Shown piece after piece: positions 52,889 through 61,590 of a DNA stretch of 64,000 nucleotides (position 1 is the first letter of the stretch; each line of letters begins with the position of its first letter). The notes beneath the pieces are model-generated. The model saw only the letters and a program-made list of their open reading frames with translations, did not search any database and was not told where the DNA came from. Source of the DNA: UBA4971 sp029551185 (GTDB lineage: Bacteria; Bacillota; SHA-98; UBA4971); NCBI GenBank assembly GCA_035593725.1, contig DAOSZN010000007.1, positions 1 to 64,000 on the forward strand, given 5' to 3'. The position numbers and the translations under genes were made by a program.

Positions 52889-53147
52889 TTCTTGCAGTGG
52901 ATTTACCGGATAAGCATAGAAAATCAGAAATCGCATAACAGGCCGATTTTCATCAACTTTTTCGAGTCTCTCGCTATCAACTGTTACTGTTACTACAATT
53001 GCCGAAGTGAGTTTTTCGGCGTCTGCTATTTAATAGAGAAGACCAGATATACTAACTATAACCGATACTCTCCATACGTTTCCTAGCATACGTTTATGTG
53101 TTTGTGTGACACTATAGACAGAAAAGCGTGGAGGGTGGTGAAATATA

Positions 53148-53492
53148 ATGGCACGTGGCGCACGTAGAAAGAATCGCCCGGTTGTACCTGAGGCCCTTGC
53201 AGCGCTTGATAGGTTTAAGTACGAAATTGCAAACGAACTAAACCTGCCTAGCAATATCATAAACACGGGCTATTGGGGCAATTTGCCTTCAGCTCAATGT
53301 GGCGCAGTAGGCGGACAGATGGTCAAAAGGATGATAGAGGCTGCCCAGCGGTCACTTATAGAAGGCACTATGGCCGGAGTCAAGGCAGGATTCCAGGCGG
53401 GTCTTACCCAGCCAAGCGGTACCCAGACCTTTACTCAGACCGGCTACGGAGCGGGGCAGACAGGCTATAATCAACCTATCCAGCCTGTATAA
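53148..53492 (+). CDS. Alpha/beta-type small acid-soluble spore protein (Gln-rich tail)
   Basis: A 114-residue SASP. FKYEIANELNL is the protease-cleavage block; GYWGNLPSAQCGAVGGQMVK and RMIEAAQ match the first SASP. The extra C-terminal 30 residues are rich in Gln, Thr, Gly and Tyr (TQTFTQTGYGAGQTGYNQP), unusual for this family. ATG 53148 follows GGAGGGTGG. It is separated by 306 bp from the first SASP and by a terminator, so it has its own promoter. Confidence 0.92.
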   Translation: MARGARRKNRPVVPEALAALDRFKYEIANELNLPSNIINTGYWGNLPSAQCGAVGGQMVKRMIEAAQRSLIEGTMAGVKAGFQAGLTQPSGTQTFTQTGYGAGQTGYNQPIQPV

Positions 53493-53521
53493 CGCATCAA
53501 TATATGAGGCAGTTAGGATAA

Positions 53522-53548
53522 ACAGGCCGTTCCAAAAGGACGGCCTGT
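53522..53548. terminator. Bidirectional terminator between SASP and degV genes
   Basis: ACAGGCCGTTCC pairs with GGACGGCCTGT (one bulged T) around AAAA, between two convergent genes. Confidence 0.65.
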
Positions 53549-53586
53549 AATGTGTGTGACTCTTGTATCAGACATCTAAGTAAGAA

Positions 53587-54450
53587 TCAGCAGTAATAAA
53601 ACTGGAATCCAATGAGTCCCGGCCCAACGTGGGTTCCGATTATCGGTCCAATTTCTATAGGCTGCGCCCCGATACCGGGGAATTCTTCCTCTAATGACCT
53701 TGCGACTTCTTCTGCTCTGTCTATATTATCCGCATATGCTATGGCAATGTTTGTGGGAAGCTTATCTCCGCCTCCTTCGGCAATCATAAGTTCTGTGATT
53801 CGTTTTAGGGCACGCTTTTCAGTTCTGACCTGTTCGAGAACTTCAATTCGTCCGTCTTCGCGAACAAAATGAAGAATGGGCTTAACTTGTAAGAGAGATC
53901 CAATTATTGCTTGGGCGCCTGAGAGACGGCCTCCTTTATGCAGGAACATAAGGTCATTCACGACGAAAAGAGTTCTCATTGCGTCCATAACCTGATATAT
54001 ACGATTTAAGGTTTCTTCCTTGCTCTTACCTGCTTCAGCACACGCTACAGCTTCTTTTACTATGAAGCCAAGAGCAGGTCCGGTTTGCTTAGAGTCAATA
54101 ACAACTATGTCAGCATCTTTGTCTTCTATCATTCCGGCTGCGGTCTGAGCTGAATTTGCAGTTCCGCTGATACCGCCTGAAATATGTATAGAAATAATAG
54201 TGCTTGCGCCTTCTTCCAAGAGTTGTTTATAAGTTGTGAGAAAGTCGCCTGACGATGGCTGTGAAGTGGTGGGTAGCTCTTTTGCCTTTCTCAGTCTGGC
54301 ATAGAAATCACGATTGCTGATTTCGATGCTTTCCTTATAGACTTCTGAGTCTATGTTAACAAATAAAGGCACAAGCGCAACGTTATGAGCTTTCAGCCAG
54401 TCATCGGGCAGGGCTGCAGTAGTATCCGTTACAATCCTAATGGAATTCAT
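53587..54450 (-). CDS. DegV family fatty-acid-binding protein
   Basis: A 287-residue DegV protein. IRIVTDTTAALPDDW, TTSQPSSGDFLTTY and SIHISGGISGTANSAQ form the ligand pocket; GGRLSGAQAIIGSLLQVKPI is the usual middle motif. DegV proteins such as FakB deliver fatty acids to the kinase FakA, whose gene is not here. ATG 54450 has AGGAGG 5 to 8 nt upstream on the minus strand. Confidence 0.92.
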   Translation of the reverse strand: MNSIRIVTDTTAALPDDWLKAHNVALVPLFVNIDSEVYKESIEISNRDFYARLRKAKELPTTSQPSSGDFLTTYKQLLEEGASTIISIHISGGISGTANSAQTAAGMIEDKDADIVVIDSKQTGPALGFIVKEAVACAEAGKSKEETLNRIYQVMDAMRTLFVVNDLMFLHKGGRLSGAQAIIGSLLQVKPILHFVREDGRIEVLEQVRTEKRALKRITELMIAEGGGDKLPTNIAIAYADNIDRAEEVARSLEEEFPGIGAQPIEIGPIIGTHVGPGLIGFQFYYC

Positions 54451-54736
54451 AATACATCCTCCTTTCGCCTAAAATTCCATTAACTAAGGCGAATCCCTTT
54501 AGACACAAAAATATTCTTCGTCATATTACCCTTAATTCCTTCACATTAGTTGCTTCTTCCTATACCGGAGTATTTACGGAAATGTATCCGGAAAGCCTCG
54601 CCTACCTTAACGGGCATGAAGAATCTCAAAAACGATCAAGATATAAAAGTATAAAGTCTTGAGAAACATGGATAAGGGAAACAATACAATTGAGATTCAC
54701 AAGTGTATAGGGCTAAAAGAAATGAGGAGGATTACC

Positions 54737-54934
54737 ATGAAGAACAAGGAAAGCAAGAAATGTCCTCATATGGCGGAGAATGCAGAAACCGGCGTGAAGT
54801 GCAAGCAATGCGGGCATATGGTAAGTGTTAGCGGTATGTCATCCTCAGAAGGGATGGTGTCTTGCCCGGTTTGCGGAGCAACGGTGAGTCGGTTTGACGC
54901 TTTGAAATCAGAGGTATCAAATGAGGATTACTAG
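54737..54934 (+). CDS. Small multi-CxxC zinc-ribbon protein
   Basis: A 65-residue protein. After a Lys-rich start come CPHM, CKQCGHMV and CPVCGATVSRFDAL, a zinc-ribbon-like pattern with one Cys pair less regular than usual. ATG 54737 follows GAGGAGG at 6 nt; an earlier in-frame ATG has no site. The gene ends 23 bp before a convergent gene. Function is unknown. Confidence 0.6.
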   Translation: MKNKESKKCPHMAENAETGVKCKQCGHMVSVSGMSSSEGMVSCPVCGATVSRFDALKSEVSNEDY

Positions 54935-54957
54935 ATTAACCTGTAAACGGACGGGGC

Positions 54958-56145
54958 TTATATAACAATCTTCAGCAGCCAAAATACGGTATCGCAGTCC
55001 CACCCCAGATCCCACGGGACGTGATAACGGTCAGCTGTATGAGAGTTAACCAATAAATATAATCCGGAATCTGCGCCAATGACTACTGCGAAATGTTCAA
55101 TCCGTCCGTTTTTCTCGTAGGCTATAAGGTCTCCCGCGTTAAGTGCCCCTATAGCTCCTCCGGGATATGTTTCGCTAGGCGCAATTAGGTCGCTATAAGT
55201 GCCGCGGGCGAGCCTTTCAGCTCGTCCGCTGCTGAGCAAGTAACTAAGCAAACTCGATGCCTGGGCCCAAGCGCGCGTCGCTCCTGCGCCGGCTCCATTT
55301 GGAACGTACCTCCATGTATAGGTCATAGGAAGATTGCCGGCCTCTTTATCACCTAAGACTTGGGAGACAAAATTCGTGCAATCACCTCCGAGCCCTGTGA
55401 AGTTTTCATATAGAGGGTTGTATTTACGATTATTGCCACAACCCCATGCGAGTCCACAGTACTTATCTGCATAAGCTACAGCGTTTTCCCTGTTATAGAG
55501 GTAGGCATATTCCTTGTCGTCACCGCTGTCGGCAGTGGCTGTAAGAATTTCCGGCAAGTATGGCACATCAATCTCAAAAGGTGAAGACAGTGCAGTCCCT
55601 GAGCTTACAGAACCGGCATCTACGTCCAGGGGATCCAGATACCAGTCTCGTCTGATGACCCATTCCCCTTCTCTCAACGCAAGCTCCAGGAAATGCTCGG
55701 CGCCAATACCGAAGAAGTCCGGCTTGGACGCAAGCTGAGATTCATGCTCGTACGAAACCTTAACGCTTTCATCAAGCTCGATCCATGCGGTAGTCCCTTT
55801 GAGTTCCAGTGAGATGACCCTGATTTCAACTTCGGTATCAAGAAGCCTGATACCACGTGCAGCGCTCCAGGCTTTAAGATATGCGCACCTTCTGGTCTCA
55901 TGCTCAAAAGCCCACTTCCCATAGTGGGAATCAAGGTCATAATGGGACATCAGTACGTCCGTATCTCCCCTGATGATGGCCTCAGCCCGTTCGGAGAGCA
56001 TCATGCTAAGGCGCATGCTGATAAGTCTTTCCAGAGATAACGGTATCCCTCCAACCGGTCGGTGAGGGATACCTCTTAATGTTACGAAAACACTGATGAC
56101 AGCAATTAGGCCCAGTAAAAGTCTTCTTTTGTATAACACATGCAT
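54958..56145 (-). CDS. Secreted Amidase_6-domain (NlpC-like) protein
   Basis: A 395-residue exported protein. A signal anchor (residues 8-25) precedes an alpha/beta region of about 150 residues with an immunity-like NTF2-type layout (EGEWVIRRDWYLDPLDV). The C-terminal Amidase_6 domain has YNRENAVAYADKY, GGDCTNFVSQVL (catalytic Cys), EHFAVVIGA and NSHTADRYHVPW. Relatives are common in sporulating Firmicutes as putative cell-wall amidases. ATG 56145. The small HTH gene upstream ends 11 bp before it. Confidence 0.8.
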   Translation of the reverse strand: MHVLYKRRLLLGLIAVISVFVTLRGIPHRPVGGIPLSLERLISMRLSMMLSERAEAIIRGDTDVLMSHYDLDSHYGKWAFEHETRRCAYLKAWSAARGIRLLDTEVEIRVISLELKGTTAWIELDESVKVSYEHESQLASKPDFFGIGAEHFLELALREGEWVIRRDWYLDPLDVDAGSVSSGTALSSPFEIDVPYLPEILTATADSGDDKEYAYLYNRENAVAYADKYCGLAWGCGNNRKYNPLYENFTGLGGDCTNFVSQVLGDKEAGNLPMTYTWRYVPNGAGAGATRAWAQASSLLSYLLSSGRAERLARGTYSDLIAPSETYPGGAIGALNAGDLIAYEKNGRIEHFAVVIGADSGLYLLVNSHTADRYHVPWDLGWDCDTVFWLLKIVI

Positions 56146-56156
56146 ATCAGTTTCCC

Positions 56157-56333
56157 TTATTTCTCTGATGTCGCATGGTTAAGTGCCTTCATGATTTTTC
56201 TTGCTTGTTGCGGACCGAGTTTTACAATACCTAATTCAGCTTTAACTACGAGTTCAAAAGGGATTCCTGTGCGTATTGAAAGTTCTTTTGCGCTTATGCC
56301 CGCTTTTTGCCTGAGATTCAATAAGGTGGTCAT
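56157..56333 (-). CDS. Small XRE-like helix-turn-helix protein
   Basis: A 58-residue protein consisting almost only of an HTH: LNLRQKAGISAKELSIRTGI then FELVVKAELGIVKLGPQQA. ATG 56333 has GAGAGG 9 nt upstream; ATG 56342 would sit directly on that site. It is co-oriented with and just upstream of the Amidase_6 gene. It may regulate that gene, but no target site is visible. Confidence 0.6.
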   Translation of the reverse strand: MTTLLNLRQKAGISAKELSIRTGIPFELVVKAELGIVKLGPQQARKIMKALNHATSEK

Positions 56334-56432
56334 GTTTCCCATCCTCTCCCGATATGGCTTATACTACCAGTATAGTGAGGATGTCCCTTTTTTATGCCAA
56401 GTTACGCACTAAAAGGTTATGACCTCGTCATA

Positions 56433-56462
56433 GAAAAAGTGAGCACTGACATAAGTCAGTGC
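56433..56462 (-). terminator. Terminator of the RDD gene
   Basis: On the minus strand GCACTGAC pairs with GTCAGTGC around a 4-nt loop and is followed by TCACTTTTTCTAT, just after the RDD stop. Confidence 0.75.
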
Positions 56463-56475
56463 ATTATCCGGTATT

Positions 56476-56976
56476 CTAGAGCTTCCGGCAGGCTGAATGC
56501 TCTTCTTGCGCTTCTTCTATTACTCGAGTATCCGCCAGTCTATCACCGAGTCTTCTTCCTTGCGCATCCGTAAGCATCAAGATAATCTCAATAATGCCGA
56601 TTACTGAACTTACGCTCCCGATAAGAGACCAAGTAGACCATGGGATGGTTCCAATAGGCATCAATACGACTATGAACGAGAGAAGATGGCCCAGAGCCAA
56701 AGGCCAATTACGTTTGGCGGACAATCCTATGTCAATATCACTGCCTTTCGGTCCCACAACTTTGAGGCGCATAACTCTTTTGCCAACGCTCCTGCCTTTC
56801 CATGCCGGATCCTTTAGCAATTCAAGCATTATGGCGTCTTTAGTCAAGATATAGGCACCGCCAAGGAGATGCCCTATCCCCCAAAAAGGGATAGCTGCTG
56901 ACAAGACCGCACCTATCAATCCATCAATCAGCCCTGCGACAACTCGTCTGCCCAGATCGGCTTTTTCTTTTGCCAA
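56476..56976 (-). CDS. RDD family membrane protein
   Basis: A 166-residue protein. RRVVAGLIDGLIGAVLSAAI opens the RDD domain (arginine, then two aspartates) and three or four membrane segments follow; GRSVGKRVMRLKVV and GRRLGDRLADTRVI are the other conserved parts. TTG 56976 is chosen because AAGGAGG lies 8 nt upstream. Function is unproven; some RDD proteins exchange sodium for protons. The upstream gap 56977-57298 shows no gene, RNA or hairpin I can support. Confidence 0.8.
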   Translation of the reverse strand: MAKEKADLGRRVVAGLIDGLIGAVLSAAIPFWGIGHLLGGAYILTKDAIMLELLKDPAWKGRSVGKRVMRLKVVGPKGSDIDIGLSAKRNWPLALGHLLSFIVVLMPIGTIPWSTWSLIGSVSSVIGIIEIILMLTDAQGRRLGDRLADTRVIEEAQEEHSACRKL

Positions 56977-57298
56977 AAGAAACCCTCCTTTTCCCTTTAT
57001 ACTAACGAGAATATTCACTTGTGACCTGATATACCTTCCAAAAACTTCATATCAGTTGGAATATTTCCTCAAAAAAGCACTTATTCGAAGTATTGCAGGC
57101 GATGTACAACGAAGGGAATGTTGTGAAGTGAATTATTGCGAAGAGAAGCCATTCGTGGACAGGTATGAAGTATTGCCATATTCACCGGTATTTCCAGAGA
57201 CATATGCAGTTTAGCAGGGATTTGCTCTTCAGTATGGAATTTGTTCAATTAACAGGTATTGGACTCCGTATGATTGCAAGGGGGCGCCGGTTCAGGCA

Positions 57299-58624
57299 GT
57301 GAAAGAGTGTTTTACGCGGATACCCAGGGTTCTCAGGCAGAAAAGCTTACAGTTCCGCATGGGTCTCTTACTGGCTGTCTTATTGTTATTGATAGGAGGA
57401 GCGGTGTATATCATGGCGGAAACACGTGTAGGTATCGGCGTGAATTCCGAAGCTCAAGCAGCGGATGAGTTCCGTGGATTATGGGTTGTGCGTACAAGTA
57501 TGCAGTCAAAAGAGTCAGTTGAGCAAGTGATTGGAAGGGCTTGCGAGGGGAAGTTTAACGCCTTGTTAGTGCAGGTAAACGGGCGTGGCGAAGCCTACTA
57601 TGAAAGTCGCATCATACCTAGGATGCCTGATGTGCAAGGAGGATTTGACCCATTGGCCTTTTGTATCGAGGAGGCCCATGCAGTCGGGATAGAGGTGCAC
57701 GCATGGATCAACGCTTTTACCGTGGGGGAGATAGGACGAAGGAAGTATCAAGAGAATCATGTGCTTACTCAGCATCCTGAGTGGGCACTGGTAGACCACG
57801 GCCAAGTTTCAACCTTCGATTACAGTCCGGGAATGGGTAGGGATGAACTTGTTTCAGTGATGTTGGATCCTGCAATAGAAGGCGTAAAGGAGTATGTCCG
57901 CGAGGTCTTTATGGAGGTGGTCACTGACTACGATGTGGACGGTGTCCATTTCGACTATATTAGGTATCCGGGTAGAAAGTATGGGTACGGTGAAGAGGCA
58001 AGGGATGAGTTTAGGAAGCTTACAGGCTATGATCCGCTGGATCTTGTGAAAAAGCCGGAGACCTTACGCGGCAAAATCACAGACGGAAAGGATCTTTTTG
58101 AGGATCTGAGTGATAAGTGGGATGAATTTCGCCGTGAGCAAGTGACCGAGGTGGTTCGAAGAGTTTACCAAGATGTGAAGCGGACAAAGCCGGACGTAGC
58201 AGTATCATGTGCCGTGTTTCCCGATTTGGATGAGTCTTATAACGAGAGACTGCAGGATTGGCTGAGTTGGATTCAAGAAGGTATTGTAGACTTCATAGTG
58301 CCGATGGCATATACCCCAAACACCCGAAAGTTCACAAGCCATATCAAAAAGGCAGTGGAAACGTCACCGGACGGGAGGGCTTTGGCAGGTGTCGGAGTCT
58401 ATCTTATGTTGGACAATCCCTCGGATTGCATAGAGAAGATTGAGGCTGCAAGGGAACTTGGAACACCCGGAGTAGTCTTGTTTTCATATGATTCTATCAA
58501 GGAAAGGACGGATTATTGGGAGGCCTTGGCCTCCGGCCCTTTCAAGAGCCCTGCGACTGCCCCTAAAATGACCCGCCGGGCTTCAAGCCCAATATCATCT
58601 GTGAAGGACAGAGAAAATGATTAG
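57299..58624 (+). CDS. GHL10 (DUF187) glycoside-hydrolase-like protein
   Basis: A 441-residue secreted protein. A membrane anchor (residues 21-40) precedes a TIM barrel: EFRGLWVVRTSMQS, VNGRGEAYYESRI, EVHAWINAFTVGE, then VDGVHFDYIRYPG, where the Asp pair is the probable catalytic site. Family members are thought to cut peptidoglycan-like glycans. The stop overlaps nagZ by 8 nt, so it belongs to the amino-sugar recycling operon. GTG 57299; the ribosome-binding site is poor and a start at 57359 cannot be ruled out. Confidence 0.82.
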   Translation: MKECFTRIPRVLRQKSLQFRMGLLLAVLLLLIGGAVYIMAETRVGIGVNSEAQAADEFRGLWVVRTSMQSKESVEQVIGRACEGKFNALLVQVNGRGEAYYESRIIPRMPDVQGGFDPLAFCIEEAHAVGIEVHAWINAFTVGEIGRRKYQENHVLTQHPEWALVDHGQVSTFDYSPGMGRDELVSVMLDPAIEGVKEYVREVFMEVVTDYDVDGVHFDYIRYPGRKYGYGEEARDEFRKLTGYDPLDLVKKPETLRGKITDGKDLFEDLSDKWDEFRREQVTEVVRRVYQDVKRTKPDVAVSCAVFPDLDESYNERLQDWLSWIQEGIVDFIVPMAYTPNTRKFTSHIKKAVETSPDGRALAGVGVYLMLDNPSDCIEKIEAARELGTPGVVLFSYDSIKERTDYWEALASGPFKSPATAPKMTRRASSPISSVKDREND

Positions 58625-60404
58625 GGAGAAAGGGTCTGTAGAGAAAAGGGCCTCCAAATTATCACCGCGCGGAAAGGCAGCCACGGCTATAGTGATTATG
58701 GGAATGATTATTATCTTAGGGGGATTACAAGTGAATGCTCCTGTCGCGTCAAAGGAAGACCGCGTTCTTGCATTGCTTCAGCGGATGAGTGTTGAAGAGA
58801 AGGTGGGCCAGATGGTAATGGCAGGGTTTCCCGGCCAAATTGCCGGCCCGGAAGCTGAAACCTTAATTGAGCAATGTAAGGTTGGTGGAATCATTTTTTT
58901 TGCACGGAATCTTGCGGATCCGTTCCAGACAGCATCCCTTTCCAACGAGCTTCAGAAGATGGCTGCATCCCAGGGTGCCGGTATTCCGCTTTTCATCGCA
59001 GCTGACCAGGAAGGCGGGTATGTGGCCAGACTGCCGGGCGCAGCGTCATTCCCCGGAAATATGGGGCTTGGAGCAGCCGGAGATCTTGTTCTTGCGCGCA
59101 AGGTGGCGGAAGCAACCGCAAGAGAGCTCAGAGCCTGTGGTATCAATATGAACTTTGCCCCTGTAGTCGATGTAAACAGCAATCCGAATAACCCTGTAAT
59201 CGGTGTCCGGTCCTTCGGAGAGTCAGTTGAGGCTGTCTCTGAACTTGGAGCCGCTATGGTGGAGGGCTTGCAGAAAGAGGGGGTCAGTGCAACCGTAAAG
59301 CACTTCCCCGGGCATGGGGATACATCTCTTGACTCACATATAGATCTGCCTACAGTGCCACACGACAAAGCCAGATTGAGGGAGGTCGAGCTCAAACCCT
59401 TCCAGGTAGTCATTGACAGCGGAGTTGATGTGGTAATGACCGCTCATGTGACTTTCCCGGCTTTTGAGCCGGAGCCGGGTTTGCCTGCAACTCTTTCCCG
59501 ACATGTCTTAACCGGGTTGCTTAGAGGGGACATGGGATTCAAAGGTCTCATTGTGACAGATGCCATGGAGATGGGGGCTATTGTTAAGAACTTCGGTTTG
59601 GAGGAAGCTGCGGTGATGGCGGTAAACGCAGGTGCTGACATAGTCCTTGTGGGGTGGCCTGACGATTGGCGGGATGCTGTACGTGTGGTGGATGCCTTGT
59701 CGGAAGCGGTGGCATCAGGCAAGATCCCTATGTCCCGTGTGGATGAGTCAGTTCAAAGGGTGCTTCAGGTGAAAGAGAGACGCGGTATCCTTCAATCCTC
59801 GTTTGTGGACGCAAAGAGGGCAAAAGCGCTTGTAGGATCCGAGGATAACCGGAGACTGGCCCTTGAAGCTGCGCGAGCGAGTATATGCCTCGTGAGGGAT
59901 GAAGGCGGCCTCATTCCCATCAAGGCTGAGTCATGCGGTAAGGTGTTGGTGGTGTATCCAAACATAGGCCCGCTTACACAGGCTGAAGACCCGTCAGGCG
60001 AACCTACGAGCCTTGCGCGCTATCTGGAGCCGACGCTCGGGAAGGTTGACGGGATATCAATGTCAGCGAATCCGGATACTACTGAACAAGGCAAAATTGT
60101 AAACATGGCTAAGGATTACGATACAGTGATTATTCTGACTTCGCGCGCATGGTCTTCAGGACATAGAGGGCAGGCTCAACTTGTGGCGACTCTCACAAAA
60201 AAAATGCCACGTATCATTGCAGTCTCTCTCCGCGAGCCTTATGACCTAAAGAAGTATAGTGAGGTAGGCACCTACCTGACAGTGTTCAATTCATCAGGCA
60301 CAAGCATGAAGGCCTTAGCAGAAGTCCTGACCGGAGATGTGAAATCCCAAGGAAAGTTACCGGTTGCGATTCCTGGTTTCTATCCTGTGGGTCACGGGAT
60401 ATAA
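58617..60404 (+). CDS. nagZ: GH3 beta-N-acetylhexosaminidase (NagZ-like)
   Basis: A 595-residue enzyme. A membrane anchor near 22-40 precedes the GH3 barrel. The catalytic His/Asp loop KHFPGHGDTSLDSH is near residue 227, and the nucleophile Asp is in TDAMEMGAI near residue 314. A GH3 C-terminal domain follows (about 410-590), as in the long Firmicute NagZ type, which acts outside the cell. It releases GlcNAc from muropeptides. The start overlaps the preceding stop. Next in the operon are a serine hydrolase and AnmK. Confidence 0.9.
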   Translation: MIREKGSVEKRASKLSPRGKAATAIVIMGMIIILGGLQVNAPVASKEDRVLALLQRMSVEEKVGQMVMAGFPGQIAGPEAETLIEQCKVGGIIFFARNLADPFQTASLSNELQKMAASQGAGIPLFIAADQEGGYVARLPGAASFPGNMGLGAAGDLVLARKVAEATARELRACGINMNFAPVVDVNSNPNNPVIGVRSFGESVEAVSELGAAMVEGLQKEGVSATVKHFPGHGDTSLDSHIDLPTVPHDKARLREVELKPFQVVIDSGVDVVMTAHVTFPAFEPEPGLPATLSRHVLTGLLRGDMGFKGLIVTDAMEMGAIVKNFGLEEAAVMAVNAGADIVLVGWPDDWRDAVRVVDALSEAVASGKIPMSRVDESVQRVLQVKERRGILQSSFVDAKRAKALVGSEDNRRLALEAARASICLVRDEGGLIPIKAESCGKVLVVYPNIGPLTQAEDPSGEPTSLARYLEPTLGKVDGISMSANPDTTEQGKIVNMAKDYDTVIILTSRAWSSGHRGQAQLVATLTKKMPRIIAVSLREPYDLKKYSEVGTYLTVFNSSGTSMKALAEVLTGDVKSQGKLPVAIPGFYPVGHGI

Positions 60405-60525
60405 CATTTTTGCAATAGGTCCAAGTTGCTGTCAGCCCGTTGCTCTCTGCCGGTTCCATCTAGTGTTGTGCCGTAGTTCTTTCAGACTGTGGTCAGATCG
60501 TTGTGTAATATAGGAGGCTTGCGTC

Positions 60526-61590
60526 TTGAAGGAAAGCAGTATTCGCCGACTTCTTGCGGGATCAGTTGATAGAGGCGAGATTCCCGGGGCGGTCTTTGCA
60601 TACGGTACCGACCGCGGAGTGGTGGAAAAGGGGGCTGTAGGCTTCCGAATGATCCGTCCCGAGAAGAAGCCTATGGAAGTTGACACTTTATTTGACTTGG
60701 CTTCTGTGACGAAGTGTGTCGCTACAACATCAGCTGTTATGATCCTTGTGGAGGAAGGGCAGCTTCGCCTTGATGATGAGGTGGAAAGGTTTATTCCGGA
60801 GTTTTGCGGCACCGATAAGGAAGGGATCACCATCCGTGAGCTCTTGACCCACACTTCAGGGATGGCTGCATGGACGGATCTCTATATGCATGCGTCATCA
60901 CCGAAAGAAATTATCAAAGCTATTTCCAAGTTTCCTTTGGAATATAAGACCGGGACCGCTGTGATCTACAGCTGCCTTGGCTTTATTGTCCTGGGCCTGG
61001 CAGTGGAAAAGGTGGCCGGTGAACCAATGGATCGCTTCCTGGCAGAGAGGGTTTTCGGTCCCCTCGGTATGAAGGATACTTGCTTCAATCCGCCGCCTGA
61101 TTTAAGGGAGAGGGCTGCAGCGACTGAATACTGTAAATGGCGCGGAAGGATTCTGATAGGAGAAGTCCATGATGAGAACGCATGGGCAATGGGGGGAGTC
61201 AGTGGAAACGCAGGGCTTTTCTCTATAGTGGAAGACCTTTCGCGATTTGCCCGGATGCTTCTAAATAAGGGCACACTTGAAGGGGTCAGCGTTTTCTCGC
61301 CTCGGACGGTTGAAGCTATGACTTGCGACCGGACCGGCGCCGGGTTTGATGAGAAGCGGGGTCTCGGGTGGCTGATCCGCGGAACCGGGGTAAAGTCTTC
61401 ATCCGGAGATCTTATGTCGCCAAAGGCTTTTGGTCATACAGGGTTTACAGGCACATCCATCTGGATAGACCCGGAACTTGACATCTTCGCTATCCTCCTT
61501 ACCAACAGGGTCCATTTTGGCAGGGACAACAATGCCCATATCAGATTACGTCCCAGATTCCATAATGCGGTGGTGAGTATGCTTTGTTAA
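60526..61590 (+). CDS. Beta-lactamase-fold serine hydrolase
   Basis: A 354-residue protein of the class C beta-lactamase/esterase family. S-x-x-K is in ASVTKCVAT (Ser 60, Lys 63). The Y-x-N site is YSC near residue 148, so the usual Asn or Asp is Cys. HTG is in FGHTGFTG near residue 304. No signal peptide is seen. Such proteins in nagZ-anmK operons may trim muropeptides. TTG 60526 follows GGAGGC. It overlaps anmK by 7 nt. Confidence 0.85.
   Translation: MKESSIRRLLAGSVDRGEIPGAVFAYGTDRGVVEKGAVGFRMIRPEKKPMEVDTLFDLASVTKCVATTSAVMILVEEGQLRLDDEVERFIPEFCGTDKEGITIRELLTHTSGMAAWTDLYMHASSPKEIIKAISKFPLEYKTGTAVIYSCLGFIVLGLAVEKVAGEPMDRFLAERVFGPLGMKDTCFNPPPDLRERAAATEYCKWRGRILIGEVHDENAWAMGGVSGNAGLFSIVEDLSRFARMLLNKGTLEGVSVFSPRTVEAMTCDRTGAGFDEKRGLGWLIRGTGVKSSSGDLMSPKAFGHTGFTGTSIWIDPELDIFAILLTNRVHFGRDNNAHIRLRPRFHNAVVSMLC

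Noticed and set aside
53030..53054. Sigma-G promoter before the second SASP
   Set aside because: A TATACTA is present but the upstream element is only about 12 bp away, not the 17 to 18 bp expected.
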